64,000 bases of DNA from Bacteroides fragilis (lineage in GTDB: Bacteria; Bacteroidota; Bacteroidia; Bacteroidales; Bacteroidaceae). The stretch's first letter is position 1; every line of letters begins with the position of its first letter. Positions 25,689-35,091 of this stretch are shown here, in pieces. The stretch is from NCBI RefSeq assembly GCF_019583405.1, contig NZ_SZUU01000004.1:62001-126000 (forward strand), given 5' to 3'. A model generated the notes under the pieces. The model was given only the letters and a program-made list of their open reading frames with translations. It did not search any database and was not told the origin of the DNA. The translations under genes were made by a program, and so were the position numbers.

Positions 25689-28600
25689 TTATTGATAAAG
25701 TTCGTATTCTAAAGAAGCTATGTTGTATTGATATATAGTTTCGATATAGCCTTTGCGTATTTCACGGGCAGCACTGATCGACTGGATAAATTCCGCAATA
25801 CCGGTTTCGCTGTGTTGCAATTGCAGATTGGCTGTTTTTACCAGTTCGTCCGCCTCTTTGAGTGCCGACGAAGTATAGAACCGGAGACTTTCTTCGTAAC
25901 GTCGCAAGGCAGCACTCAACTCTGTTATTTTATTGTTCAATTCTCGGATGTTGGCTTCGGCCTGTATTTGTGCCGCCGAAACTGCTAATTTCGCTTGTTT
26001 GATCCGACTTTTTTGTGGCAGGAAGTAGATCGGGAAGGATACACCCACCATCCAGGCATTTAGATTTTTCAGTGGCAAAATATCCTGGCGGCTGTATCCG
26101 ATACTTAATTCCGGAAAGAAACGGCTGCGTTCTACATTCAGGGCCGCCCGTGCTTCGGAAGCTTGGCTGTTGAAGAATCCGAGATGGGCTTCGGAGATGC
26201 TTCTCTGTTCGCAATCGGTGGGGAAGAGCGTCATCATCGTATCTTTCGGTGTAATCGGTGCATCTGCATAACAACTCCATTGGAAGCGGGCCAAAGCTAC
26301 TTTTTTCTCTTCTTGTGCCTGGAAGAGTCGATTGTGTAAATCGGCTGCCAGTGTAGTCATCATGTTTTTTTCCAATAAGGTGATTTCTCCCTGTTCGTAT
26401 CTCAACTCACCGATACGCCTTAAATCGGCAGCCATCCGATCCTGATCGTGATAGAGTGAAGATATTCCGGAGGCATACTGATAATAGGCCCATGCGCGTT
26501 TTACTTCTGCCGTAATCTCCTTTTCGACCATTTGGCGGTAGTAAGTGTTTGTTTGTACTTGTCGGTTGACAAGTACATTTTTGTAAAACGGCGTCAACAA
26601 TGAACCCAGATTCTGTTCGAAAGCTATTTCCTTATCTTTCTTATTTTCACCATTCAACTGTCCCCACGAATAGTTGAATGTGGTGGGAGTCGCTTCTACA
26701 ATGTCTCCCCATCCGGCTTGTGCCTGCCGGATGGCCGTTGTGGCTATCTTCAGTCTTGGGTGGTTTTGCTTGGCTATCTCTATCGCTTGTTCCAGGCTGA
26801 CGGTTTGTGGGGCCTGTGCCGTGGCGGTGGCACTCAGCAGAAGTGCCGGTAGCAGGATGAACAGATGCAACCGTCTCTTAGGCTGTTTCCAACCGGCACT
26901 TGCCGCATTGACTATTTTATAAAAGACCGGAAGGATAATCAACGTTAATATAGTGGATAGAATCAATCCTCCGATTACAACTGTTGCCAGAGGGCGTTGT
27001 ACTTCTGCTCCGGCAGATGTGGCGATGGCCATTGGTACGAAGCCCAGTGAGGCTACCAATCCGGTGAGAAATACCGGACGTAGCAGGTGAGGTGTCCCTC
27101 TTTTTATAATCTGATTGGTGGTCATGGCATATTTATTTTGTTTTCTTAAATCGTTGAAGTGATTGATCATCAGGATCCCATTTAGTACCGCTACGCCAAA
27201 CAAAGCGATGAATCCTACTCCTGCTGAGATACTGAACGGAAGCCCGCGTAACCAGAGTGCCAGAATGCCGCCTATCAGTGATAATGGTACTGTAGAGAAT
27301 ACCATCAGCGTATAGGTCACATTCTTGAAAGCGAAGAACAGAATCAGTAGAATCAGCATCAAAGCTACCGGTATTACAATGGTTAGTGTACGGATAGCAT
27401 TCTGTAAATTCTCAAACTGTCCTCCGTATTCAAAGTAATATCCGGGTTTTAACTTGATATTCTTGTCCAGTGTCTGTTGTATTTCCGATACTACCTGCTG
27501 AATATCGGCATCACGTACGTTGACTCCGATTACGATGCGGCGTTTGGTGGCATCGCGGTTGATCTGGAGCGGTCCGTTCACCAAGTCGATGCTTGCCACT
27601 TCGCTGACAGGAATCTGTACGCCTTCCGAAGTGCGTATGAAGAGTTTGTCGAGGTTGAGGTCCGCCACTTTTTCCTGATCAAGGCGTACTACTAAATCGA
27701 ATCTTCTTTCATTTTCGAATACGACACCACTTACTTCACCTGCATAGGCTGTACGGATCATCGTATTCAATTCTTCGATATTAATGCCGTATCGGGCTAT
27801 TTTTCCGCGGTTGTATTTCACTACCAGTTGGGGCAGTCCCATAGTCTGTTCGACAATGACATCGGAGGCACCCGGAACTTGCTCGACGAAGCGAGCGGCT
27901 TCTTTCGCCTTTGCGTAAAGTTCGTGAGTATCCTCACCATATAACTTGACAGCTATATCGGCTTTGGCTCCGGTCATCAGTTCATTGAAACGTAACTGGA
28001 TGGGTTGTGAGAAGTTGAACTCTGCACGATTTTCCAGGGGCTGGAGGGCTTCTTTCATCTTTTCTACCATTTCCGCCCGGTTCGATGCAGAGGTCCATTC
28101 TTTAAAGGGTTTCATCACAATCATTACATCGGCATCTTCTACTGCCATTGGATCGGTGGGGACCTCGGCTGTACCTATCTTGGCGACGACATGTTTGATT
28201 TCCGGGAACCGGTCCATCAATAATTTTTCGGCCTGATTGGAAACTTCGATGCTCTCCGAGAGTGAGCTGCCGGCCGGTAATGTCATTTGCATGGCAAAGT
28301 CCCCTTCGTCCAAAGTAGGGATAAACTCAGCTCCCAGTCGTCCGAAAAGCAGAAAAGAACCGATTAAGGCAGCGAAGGCCACAGTGACTGTTTGCCATTT
28401 GAAGCGGAGGCAGAAATGCAGGCACCGTTGATATATGACATTGAGTTTTTCAAAGAAACGGTCTGCAAATGTAGGTTTTACCATAATGGTGTGTTTTAAA
28501 AAAAGAGAAGCCATCATGGGTACATAAGTCAGAGAGAGAAGCAGTGCGCCGATAATGCAGAATACCAATGTCTTTGCCATCGGAGTAAAATATTTTCCTT

Positions 28601-30008
28601 CGATCCCGCTCAGTGTCAGTATGGGGAAGAATACGATCAGGATGATGAATACGGCGAATGTGGCCGAACGTACCACACCCGAAGCACCTTTCTCCACTTC
28701 TTCGTCCATTTCGGTTCCCGATAAAGTGCGTCCTTTCAGTTTATTGCTGTATAGGTGGGCAAGTATGCCTTCTACTATCACGATGGAACCGTCTACTACG
28801 ATACCGAAATCAATGGCGCCGAGGCTCATCAGATTGGCTGTCACTCCGAAAACACGCATAAGGATGAATGCAAAGAGCATAGCCAGAGGAATGACTGAAG
28901 CTACGATAAGTCCGGCACGTATGTTACCCAAAAAGATGATAAGTACCACAAATACGATAATAGCTCCTTCAATCAGGTTGTGCACTACGGTAGAGATATT
29001 CCGGTTTACCAGTTCCGAACGGTTCAGATACGGCTCTATTCTTACTCCTTCGGGCAATAGTTTCTGTATTTTTTCTACCCGTTTTTCCAGCTCTTGTGTG
29101 ACTACATTGGCATTGGCCCCTTTCAACATCATGGCGATACCTCCCACACATTCTCCTTCTCCGTCTTTGGTCATTGCCCCAAAACGTTTGGGCGCTCCAA
29201 AACGGACAGTACCCACATCGCTGATGTGTACCGGGATGCCGTTGCGGTTGGCGACTACAATCTGCTCGATGTCTTTAGTGCGGCTGATCATGCCCTCCGA
29301 ACGGATGTAATAAGCGCTTTTGGCTTTTTCGATGTAGCTTCCTCCGGTGTTCTGGTTGTTTTTGCTCAGCGCTTCGAATACTTCGCCGATGGTGATGTTC
29401 AATGAAAAAAGGGCATCCGGGTCAACGGCTACTTCATATTGCTTCAGATAGCCGCCAAAACTGTTGATTTCTACAATACCCGGTATACCGGATAACTGGC
29501 GTTTTACCATCCAGTCTTGAATGGTGCGCAGTTCCATGGCATCATATTTATCTTCGTAGCCGGGTTCTACTTTCAGGATGTACTGATAGATCTCTCCTAA
29601 TCCGGTAGTGATGGGCATCATTTCCGGCATGCCCAGCTCTGGTGGGATTTCTCCGGTTACCGATTGAATCTGTTCGTTAATTAACTGCCGGGCATCGAGG
29701 GTCGGTACGCTTTCTTTAAATACGACTGTTACCACCGACAGTCCGAAGCGACTTACCGAACGAATATCTTCCACGTTCATGATATTGCTCATGGCAATTT
29801 CGATGGGCATCGTGATTAGTTGTTCCACTTCCTGAGGGGCAAGTGTGGGAGAGACTGTTACGATCTGTACCTGATTGTTGGTGATGTCCGGTACGGCATC
29901 GATCGGCAGAGTCAACATTGCATATATGCCTCCGATAAGAAGGAAGAGTGTAGTAAGTCCTACAAATAATTTCTTTTTTATGGAAAAACGTACAATGGCT
30001 TTAAACAT
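25689..30008 (-). CDS. CusA/CzcA-type RND efflux pump fused to a TolC-like channel
   Basis: A 1439-residue fusion. Residues 1 to about 1035 form a heavy-metal RND transporter: DAVPDITNNQVQIVTVSP near the N-terminus, twelve membrane helices, and the proton-relay signature GAIDFGIVVDGSIVIVEG in TM4. From about 1045 a signal-like hydrophobic stretch (LFILLPALLLSATATAQA) leads into a roughly 375-residue outer-membrane factor with long helices (VSLEQAIEIAKQNHPRL; EITLLEKNMMTTLAADL). One chain must thus be processed or span both membranes. The family exports Zn, Co, Cd, Cu or Ag. A TACCTTTG box (complement of 30035-30042) is the likely promoter. Confidence 0.93.
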   Translation of the reverse strand: MFKAIVRFSIKKKLFVGLTTLFLLIGGIYAMLTLPIDAVPDITNNQVQIVTVSPTLAPQEVEQLITMPIEIAMSNIMNVEDIRSVSRFGLSVVTVVFKESVPTLDARQLINEQIQSVTGEIPPELGMPEMMPITTGLGEIYQYILKVEPGYEDKYDAMELRTIQDWMVKRQLSGIPGIVEINSFGGYLKQYEVAVDPDALFSLNITIGEVFEALSKNNQNTGGSYIEKAKSAYYIRSEGMISRTKDIEQIVVANRNGIPVHISDVGTVRFGAPKRFGAMTKDGEGECVGGIAMMLKGANANVVTQELEKRVEKIQKLLPEGVRIEPYLNRSELVNRNISTVVHNLIEGAIIVFVVLIIFLGNIRAGLIVASVIPLAMLFAFILMRVFGVTANLMSLGAIDFGIVVDGSIVIVEGILAHLYSNKLKGRTLSGTEMDEEVEKGASGVVRSATFAVFIILIVFFPILTLSGIEGKYFTPMAKTLVFCIIGALLLSLTYVPMMASLFLKHTIMVKPTFADRFFEKLNVIYQRCLHFCLRFKWQTVTVAFAALIGSFLLFGRLGAEFIPTLDEGDFAMQMTLPAGSSLSESIEVSNQAEKLLMDRFPEIKHVVAKIGTAEVPTDPMAVEDADVMIVMKPFKEWTSASNRAEMVEKMKEALQPLENRAEFNFSQPIQLRFNELMTGAKADIAVKLYGEDTHELYAKAKEAARFVEQVPGASDVIVEQTMGLPQLVVKYNRGKIARYGINIEELNTMIRTAYAGEVSGVVFENERRFDLVVRLDQEKVADLNLDKLFIRTSEGVQIPVSEVASIDLVNGPLQINRDATKRRIVIGVNVRDADIQQVVSEIQQTLDKNIKLKPGYYFEYGGQFENLQNAIRTLTIVIPVALMLILLILFFAFKNVTYTLMVFSTVPLSLIGGILALWLRGLPFSISAGVGFIALFGVAVLNGILMINHFNDLRKQNKYAMTTNQIIKRGTPHLLRPVFLTGLVASLGFVPMAIATSAGAEVQRPLATVVIGGLILSTILTLIILPVFYKIVNAASAGWKQPKRRLHLFILLPALLLSATATAQAPQTVSLEQAIEIAKQNHPRLKIATTAIRQAQAGWGDIVEATPTTFNYSWGQLNGENKKDKEIAFEQNLGSLLTPFYKNVLVNRQVQTNTYYRQMVEKEITAEVKRAWAYYQYASGISSLYHDQDRMAADLRRIGELRYEQGEITLLEKNMMTTLAADLHNRLFQAQEEKKVALARFQWSCYADAPITPKDTMMTLFPTDCEQRSISEAHLGFFNSQASEARAALNVERSRFFPELSIGYSRQDILPLKNLNAWMVGVSFPIYFLPQKSRIKQAKLAVSAAQIQAEANIRELNNKITELSAALRRYEESLRFYTSSALKEADELVKTANLQLQHSETGIAEFIQSISAAREIRKGYIETIYQYNIASLEYELYQ

Positions 30009-30147
30009 AGTCTTTAAGTGTTTGAATGTCGGTACAAAGGTAAGTTGCCGGGATATTCATTGTTAACGGAAAACTGTGAGGCGGATAGATTGACCGGTGA
30101 AATGTCAAAATGTGGAGATGAAGTGAATTGGAATAGCTGAAAAAAAC

Positions 30148-30155
30148 TATCTTTG
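30148..30155 (+). promoter_or_regulatory. -7 box of the GH92 gene
   Basis: TATCTTTG lies 32 bases before the ATG. A TTG at 30128-30130 is 17 bp upstream, slightly short of the usual spacing. Confidence 0.5.
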
Positions 30156-30186
30156 CATATCAACAACACATCACAAAGATAAGATT

Positions 30187-32532
30187 ATGAAGAAAAAAGT
30201 ACTTTCCTTGCTGGCATTCCTTCCGGCATTTACGACAGTGATGGCCCAGCAGACGGCAGAAGTGCCGGATGTATGTGCATTTGTCAACCCGATCATCGGA
30301 ACCAATGGTATGGGGCATACTTTTCCCGGTGCCTGTGCTCCGTTCGGACTTGTACAGTTAAGTCCGGATACAGATACGATTCCTCACAACATAGATGGAA
30401 CTTATCAAAAAAATGCGTATGAATATTGTGCCGGATATCAGTACTATGATCCAACGATTGTGGGATTCAGCCATACCCATCTGAGTGGTACGGGGCATTC
30501 GGATCTGGGTGATGTTTTGATTATGCCCGCCACAGGTCAACTGAAGTTGAATCCCGGAAGAGCCGGTACTCCTGACGAGGGATACCGTTCCCGTTTCAGT
30601 CATGACACGGAGGTTGCTCGTCCGGGGTATTATGAAGTGGAGCTTGCTGATTATGGTATAAAGGCACAACTGACAGCTACTCAACGGGTAGGAATACATA
30701 AATATACTTTTCCCGATAATGCGGACGGACACATCATTCTTGACCTGATACACGGAATCTACAACTATGATGGAAAAACTCTATGGGCTAATTTACGTGT
30801 GGAAAATGATACATTACTGACGGGCTATCGTATAACGAACGGATGGGCACGTACCAATTACACATATTTTGCCATCTCTTTGTCTCAGCCCATCAAGGAT
30901 TATGGGTATACGGATAAAGGGAAAGCTCTGTATAAAGGTTTTTGGCGACGGTTTAATACCGACCGTAATTTTCCGGAAATGACCGGTCGGAAGCTGGTGG
31001 CTTACTTTAATTTCGATACCCGGCAGAATCCGGAGTTAGTGATAAAAGTCGCTCTTTCAGCTGTGAGCACAGAAGGTGCAGTAAAGAATTTACAGGCAGA
31101 GGCTGCCGGAAAAACTTTCAATCAATTGGTTGCCGAGGCAAATTCTGCATGGAATCGTGAGTTGGATGTACTCGAAGCCAAAGGAACTCCCGATCAGTTG
31201 GCCATGTTTTATACTTCATTGTATCATACCATGATTAACCCGTCTGTTTATATGGATGTAGACGGTCGGTATCGTGGACTCGATCATAATATCCATATTT
31301 CCGAAGGATTTACCAATTATACTATTTTCTCATTATGGGATACATATCGTGCGGAGCACCCTTTCTTGAACTTGCTAAAACCCCGGCAAAATACGGACAT
31401 GGTGCAGTCTATGATCCGTCATCAGCAGCAAAGTGTACATGGCATGTTGCCGGTTTGGAGCCTGATGGGCAATGAAGGCTGGTGTATGAGCGGTTATCAT
31501 GCAGTGTCTGCTTTGGCTGATGCGGTTGCCAAAGGAGCGGATATATCTGTCCGGGAGGCGTTGAAGGCAATGGATCATACGGCTAATGTTCCTTATTACG
31601 AAGGAGTTGAAGCTTATAAAAGACTGGGCTATGTACCTTTCGATCAAAGTGGGACGGCTGCTTCCACCACATTGGAATACGCCTATGACGATTGGACTAT
31701 TTACCGGACGGCTCTGTTGGCCGGAGACGACCAGTTGGCCGATCTTTATAAGAAAAGGGCGGATAATTACCGGAATGTTTTCGACACTTCGTCTGGTTTT
31801 GCCCGTCCCCGTTATAGTAACGGAGAGTTCAGGAAAGAATTTGATGCAATGCAGACTTATGGGGAAGGATTTATAGAAGGAAATTCATGGAATTTCTCTT
31901 TCCACGTGCCTCATGATGTGGCCGGATTGATTCGTCTGATGGGAGGTGAGAAGAGATTTGTCAGTCGGTTGGATACACTGTTCTCAATGGCACTTCCCCG
32001 CAAATATTACGAAAAGAATGAAGATATCGCTGAAGTAAGTCTGGTGGGAGGGTATGTACATGGCAACGAGCCCAGTCATCACATTCCGTATCTGTATGCT
32101 TGGACTTCCCAACCCTGGAAGACGCAATACTGGCTGCGGACGGTCATGAACCGGATGTATAAAAATGATATTGACGGCCTGGGCGGCAATGATGATTGCG
32201 GGCAGATGTCTGCCTGGTATCTGTTTACGGCAATGGGATTTTATCCGGTTTGCCCGGGTACTGACCAATATGTATTGGGAGCACCTTATCTGCCGTATAT
32301 CCGTATGAATCTGCCCAATGGCCGCACTTTCGAAATAAAAGCGCCAAAGGTGAGCGATCGTAATTGCTATGTCCGGCAGGTGAAGCTGAACGGAAAGGTT
32401 TACGATAAGATGTATATTACTCATGCTGACCTTTTGGCAGGAGGAACACTTGAGTTTGATATGGCTGCTTCTCCGAATAAGAGGAGGGGGCTTGCAAAAG
32501 AAGCTAAACCTTATTCCATGTCTGAAGAGTAG
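30187..32532 (+). CDS. GH92 alpha-mannosidase, secreted
   Basis: A 781-residue exo-alpha-mannosidase of family GH92, calcium-dependent enzymes that trim alpha-linked mannose from N-glycans. A signal peptide (residues 1-20, ending VMAQQ) directs export. Family blocks are VNPIIGTNGMGHTFPGA, SLWDTYRAEHPFLNLL, EGNSWNFSFHVPHD, GNEPSHHIPYLY and GLGGNDDCGQMSAWYLF (catalytic base and metal region). It is full length. Linkage specificity (1,2, 1,3 or 1,4) cannot be read from sequence. No SusC/D pair or regulator is adjacent. Confidence 0.95.
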   Translation: MKKKVLSLLAFLPAFTTVMAQQTAEVPDVCAFVNPIIGTNGMGHTFPGACAPFGLVQLSPDTDTIPHNIDGTYQKNAYEYCAGYQYYDPTIVGFSHTHLSGTGHSDLGDVLIMPATGQLKLNPGRAGTPDEGYRSRFSHDTEVARPGYYEVELADYGIKAQLTATQRVGIHKYTFPDNADGHIILDLIHGIYNYDGKTLWANLRVENDTLLTGYRITNGWARTNYTYFAISLSQPIKDYGYTDKGKALYKGFWRRFNTDRNFPEMTGRKLVAYFNFDTRQNPELVIKVALSAVSTEGAVKNLQAEAAGKTFNQLVAEANSAWNRELDVLEAKGTPDQLAMFYTSLYHTMINPSVYMDVDGRYRGLDHNIHISEGFTNYTIFSLWDTYRAEHPFLNLLKPRQNTDMVQSMIRHQQQSVHGMLPVWSLMGNEGWCMSGYHAVSALADAVAKGADISVREALKAMDHTANVPYYEGVEAYKRLGYVPFDQSGTAASTTLEYAYDDWTIYRTALLAGDDQLADLYKKRADNYRNVFDTSSGFARPRYSNGEFRKEFDAMQTYGEGFIEGNSWNFSFHVPHDVAGLIRLMGGEKRFVSRLDTLFSMALPRKYYEKNEDIAEVSLVGGYVHGNEPSHHIPYLYAWTSQPWKTQYWLRTVMNRMYKNDIDGLGGNDDCGQMSAWYLFTAMGFYPVCPGTDQYVLGAPYLPYIRMNLPNGRTFEIKAPKVSDRNCYVRQVKLNGKVYDKMYITHADLLAGGTLEFDMAASPNKRRGLAKEAKPYSMSEE

Positions 32533-32594
32533 GCTGCTTTCAAACATTCTGCCGGGGCTGCTTGTTAATTATTTGATAAACCAAATAATAAGAT

Positions 32595-33137
32595 ATGAAA
32601 GCATTTTTTTCTTTCGTAGCAGCCTTGGTACTTTCACTGTCGATGGCTGCTCAGAATAAATCATTCTATGACTTCACTGTGAAGACCATAGATGGCAAAG
32701 AGTATCCACTGTCAGGTCTGAAAGGCAAGAAGGTGCTGGTAGTGAATGTCGCCTCCAAGTGTGGACTGACTCCGCAATATGCAGAGTTGCAGGAGTTGTA
32801 TGATCAATATAAAGATCAGAACTTTATGATTATCGGCTTTCCTGCCAATAACTTCATGGGACAAGAGCCGGGGACAAACGAAGAGATCGCCAAATTTTGT
32901 TCGGTAAACTATGATGTTACTTTCCCGATGATGGCCAAGATTTCGGTAAAGGGTAAAGATATGGCTCCACTTTATCAGTGGCTGACTGAGAAGAAGCTGA
33001 ACGGGAAGCAGGATGCGCCCGTACAGTGGAATTTTCAGAAGTTTATGATTGACGAGAATGGAAATTGGGCCGGTTTCGCAGCTCCTAAAGAAAGTCCTTT
33101 TTCTGAGACTATTATCAGTTGGATAGAAAAGAAGTGA
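32595..33137 (+). CDS. Glutathione peroxidase-like thiol peroxidase, exported
   Basis: A 180-residue GPx-family protein with a signal peptide (about 1-19). The peroxidatic residue is Cys56 in NVASKCGLTP; the tetrad partners are the Gln of FMGQEP and the Trp-Asn of QWNFQKF. The common FPCNQF motif reads FPANNF, so the usual second cysteine is missing, which points to a one-cysteine mechanism or another electron donor. It probably reduces peroxides in the periplasm. It starts 62 bases after the GH92 gene. Confidence 0.93.
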   Translation: MKAFFSFVAALVLSLSMAAQNKSFYDFTVKTIDGKEYPLSGLKGKKVLVVNVASKCGLTPQYAELQELYDQYKDQNFMIIGFPANNFMGQEPGTNEEIAKFCSVNYDVTFPMMAKISVKGKDMAPLYQWLTEKKLNGKQDAPVQWNFQKFMIDENGNWAGFAAPKESPFSETIISWIEKK

Positions 33138-33154
33138 TTTAATGTGTCAAAACT

Positions 33155-33246
33155 CACCACAGAGGACACAGAGTAACACAGAGACGATTTTAAGTTGTTG
33201 ATTATTAATAAAAAGACTCTGTGCTACTCTGTGTTACTTCGTAGTG
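33155..33246. repeat. Long imperfect inverted repeat (CTCTGTG-type)
   Basis: Left arm 33155-33183 (CACCACAGAGGACACAGAGT...) and right arm 33217-33246 (CTCTGTGCTACTCTGTGTTA...) pair over about 29 bases with few mismatches, around a 33-base AT-rich loop. Each arm also repeats CTCTGTG internally. It lies between convergent genes, so it may terminate both. From memory, this CTCTGTGTNNCTCTGTG type is a dispersed intergenic repeat in many genomes. Confidence 0.75.
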
Positions 33247-33256
33247 AAAAGAGTTT

Positions 33257-33787
33257 CTACACAGCCTCTTTTGGGGAAGTGGAAGAGAAAATCCCTACTT
33301 TTTCTATTTCACTTTCAAAGTTCGGTGTGAAGACACCTTTTCCTAAATTCGTTTTGATTTCTTCATAGCTCCAGAAACGTCCGCCATCTAATTCATCGCT
33401 GGGATGTATTTCTCCGTCGTACACCGTTTTATGCACAAAGACTAATTCCCGTTCACGGGCAGACTCAAAGACATAGCTTGTCAGGAGTTCTGGTGTGAAG
33501 TCTGTGATGTCTAATTCTTCGGCGACCTCTCTCTTTAAAGCTATTTCTACACTCTCTCCCAGATCGATGTGTCCGCCTACGGCGGTATCCCATTTGCCCG
33601 GCTGTATATCCTTCCATTCAGGGCGTTTCTGCAAGTAAAGTTCACCTTTTGAGTTAAATACGTGCAGATGGACAACCGGATGCAATAGCTTGCTTCCGCT
33701 ATGGCATTCGCCGCGTGTAGCAGCTCCTGTAATAGTTCCCTGTTCGTCTACGATGGGAAACATTTCCTGATTATTATCGCTTTGCAT
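33257..33787 (-). CDS. Nudix hydrolase
   Basis: A 176-residue protein with a complete Nudix box, GGHIDLGESVEIALKREVAEEL, at about residues 71-92; its Glu residues bind the metal. The N-terminal EMFPIVDEQGTITGAATRGE and the HPVVHLHVFNSKGELYLQKR block resemble the isopentenyl-diphosphate-isomerase-like Nudix group, but the substrate is unclear. It starts 3 bases after queA and is probably co-transcribed. Confidence 0.9.
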   Translation of the reverse strand: MQSDNNQEMFPIVDEQGTITGAATRGECHSGSKLLHPVVHLHVFNSKGELYLQKRPEWKDIQPGKWDTAVGGHIDLGESVEIALKREVAEELDITDFTPELLTSYVFESARERELVFVHKTVYDGEIHPSDELDGGRFWSYEEIKTNLGKGVFTPNFESEIEKVGIFSSTSPKEAV

Positions 33788-33790
33788 ATC

Positions 33791-35014
33791 TTAAGGTATT
33801 AATAAGGATGAATCGCCGTAGCTCAGGAAGCGGAAATCGTGGCTGAGTGCATAGTCGTAAATTGTACGCCAGTTCCCTTTGACAAATGCCGAGACCAATA
33901 ATAGCAGGGTGCTCTGTGGCTGATGAAAATTGGTAACCATTGCTTTGACTATTTTGTATTCGTACCCCGGAGCAATAATAATTTGTGTACTGGTGTGCAA
34001 TGCTTCCATACCGTGACGGTCGAGATAACCTAATATCTTCTGTAAAGCTACAACAGGGCGTACGTCACATTCCGTTTCGTAAGGTTGCCACTGTTTTACA
34101 TGCAATTGTTCTTCCGTAGCTTCCGGGTTGTTGGCCAGCGTTACACCGATGTGGTAGAGACTTTCAAGGGTACGTACGGAAGTTGTTCCTACGGCAATGG
34201 CACAAGCGTCGTGGTCTATCAGCTTTTTGATAATACTGCGTGATACGGATATATATTCCGTATGCATTTCGTGCCCCTCTATCTCTTCACTTTTTACCGG
34301 TTTAAAAGTACCGGCGCCAACATGGAGGGTCAGTTCCTCGAGGTCGATCCCTTTTTCGGTCAGGGCATCCAGTACACGAGGGGTGAAATGTAAACCTGCC
34401 GTAGGAGCGGCCACCGAGCCTTTTATTTTTGAATAGACTGTCTGATAGGTCTCTTTATCACTTTCTTCCGTATCCCGGTTGAGATATGGAGGGATGGGTA
34501 ACTCGCCGAATACTTCGAGAATATCGGCAAAGGTGACTTCCGGATTATCCCAGTTGAAATCTATCCAATGACTGGTTCCACGACACTCGCCACGAGTAGC
34601 CGTCAGGGTGATGGGGAATCCTTTTACAGTCATTTCACGACGTAACGGACCGTCTTTCCATTTTTTCAGGTTACCGATCATGCAAAGCCACGCCGCATGT
34701 TCCGTTTGCTGGAAATTGAGTACATAGTCGTTGGGCTGAATGGGTTCCAGGCAAAATACCTCGATGAGCGCTCCTGTCTCTTTGCGGAAATGGAGTCGCG
34801 CCTGAATAACCTTGGTATTGTTGAATATCATCAGACTTCCGGTAGGCAAGTGTTTCGGTAAGGAGGTGAATACATCTTCGCTGACTTCGCCGTGACGGTA
34901 AATAAGTAACTTAGACTGGTCCCGCATAGGCAACGGGAATTTAGCGATGCGTTCATCCGGCAATGGATAATTGTATTCGCTAATACGGATATGTTTCGGG
35001 TTTTCTTTCATCAT
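33791..35014 (-). CDS. queA: tRNA preQ1(34) S-adenosylmethionine ribosyltransferase-isomerase QueA
   Basis: A 407-residue enzyme that transfers the ribosyl part of SAM to preQ1 at tRNA position 34, giving epoxyqueuosine. Conserved stretches are YPLPDERIAKFPLP near the N-terminus, LMIFNNTKVIQARL, KGSVAAPTAGLHFT, HVGAGTFKPV and NFHQPQSTLLLLVSAF. It is somewhat longer than the roughly 350-residue enterobacterial enzyme, as expected for Bacteroidetes. A TACTTTTG box (complement of 35032-35039) lies 17 bases upstream of the start. Confidence 0.95.
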   Translation of the reverse strand: MMKENPKHIRISEYNYPLPDERIAKFPLPMRDQSKLLIYRHGEVSEDVFTSLPKHLPTGSLMIFNNTKVIQARLHFRKETGALIEVFCLEPIQPNDYVLNFQQTEHAAWLCMIGNLKKWKDGPLRREMTVKGFPITLTATRGECRGTSHWIDFNWDNPEVTFADILEVFGELPIPPYLNRDTEESDKETYQTVYSKIKGSVAAPTAGLHFTPRVLDALTEKGIDLEELTLHVGAGTFKPVKSEEIEGHEMHTEYISVSRSIIKKLIDHDACAIAVGTTSVRTLESLYHIGVTLANNPEATEEQLHVKQWQPYETECDVRPVVALQKILGYLDRHGMEALHTSTQIIIAPGYEYKIVKAMVTNFHQPQSTLLLLVSAFVKGNWRTIYDYALSHDFRFLSYGDSSLLIP

Positions 35015-35041
35015 TTCTTTCTTTGCGACGACAAAAGTAGT

Positions 35042-35049
35042 TATATTTG
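35042..35049 (+). promoter_or_regulatory. -7 box of the DUF2027/Smr gene
   Basis: TATATTTG, 42 bases before the ATG, is next to the divergent queA -7 box (35032-35039). The two promoters are back to back. Confidence 0.5.
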
Positions 35050-35091
35050 CCTTAATTTGTAGATTGTAAATGGTAAATTGTAAACAGAACG

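Noticed and set aside
28555..29310. A 251-codon plus-strand frame inside the RND pump gene
   Set aside because: It is antisense to a strongly conserved transporter region, Ser/Thr/Pro-rich with no domain or ribosome-binding site; a mirror of codon bias.
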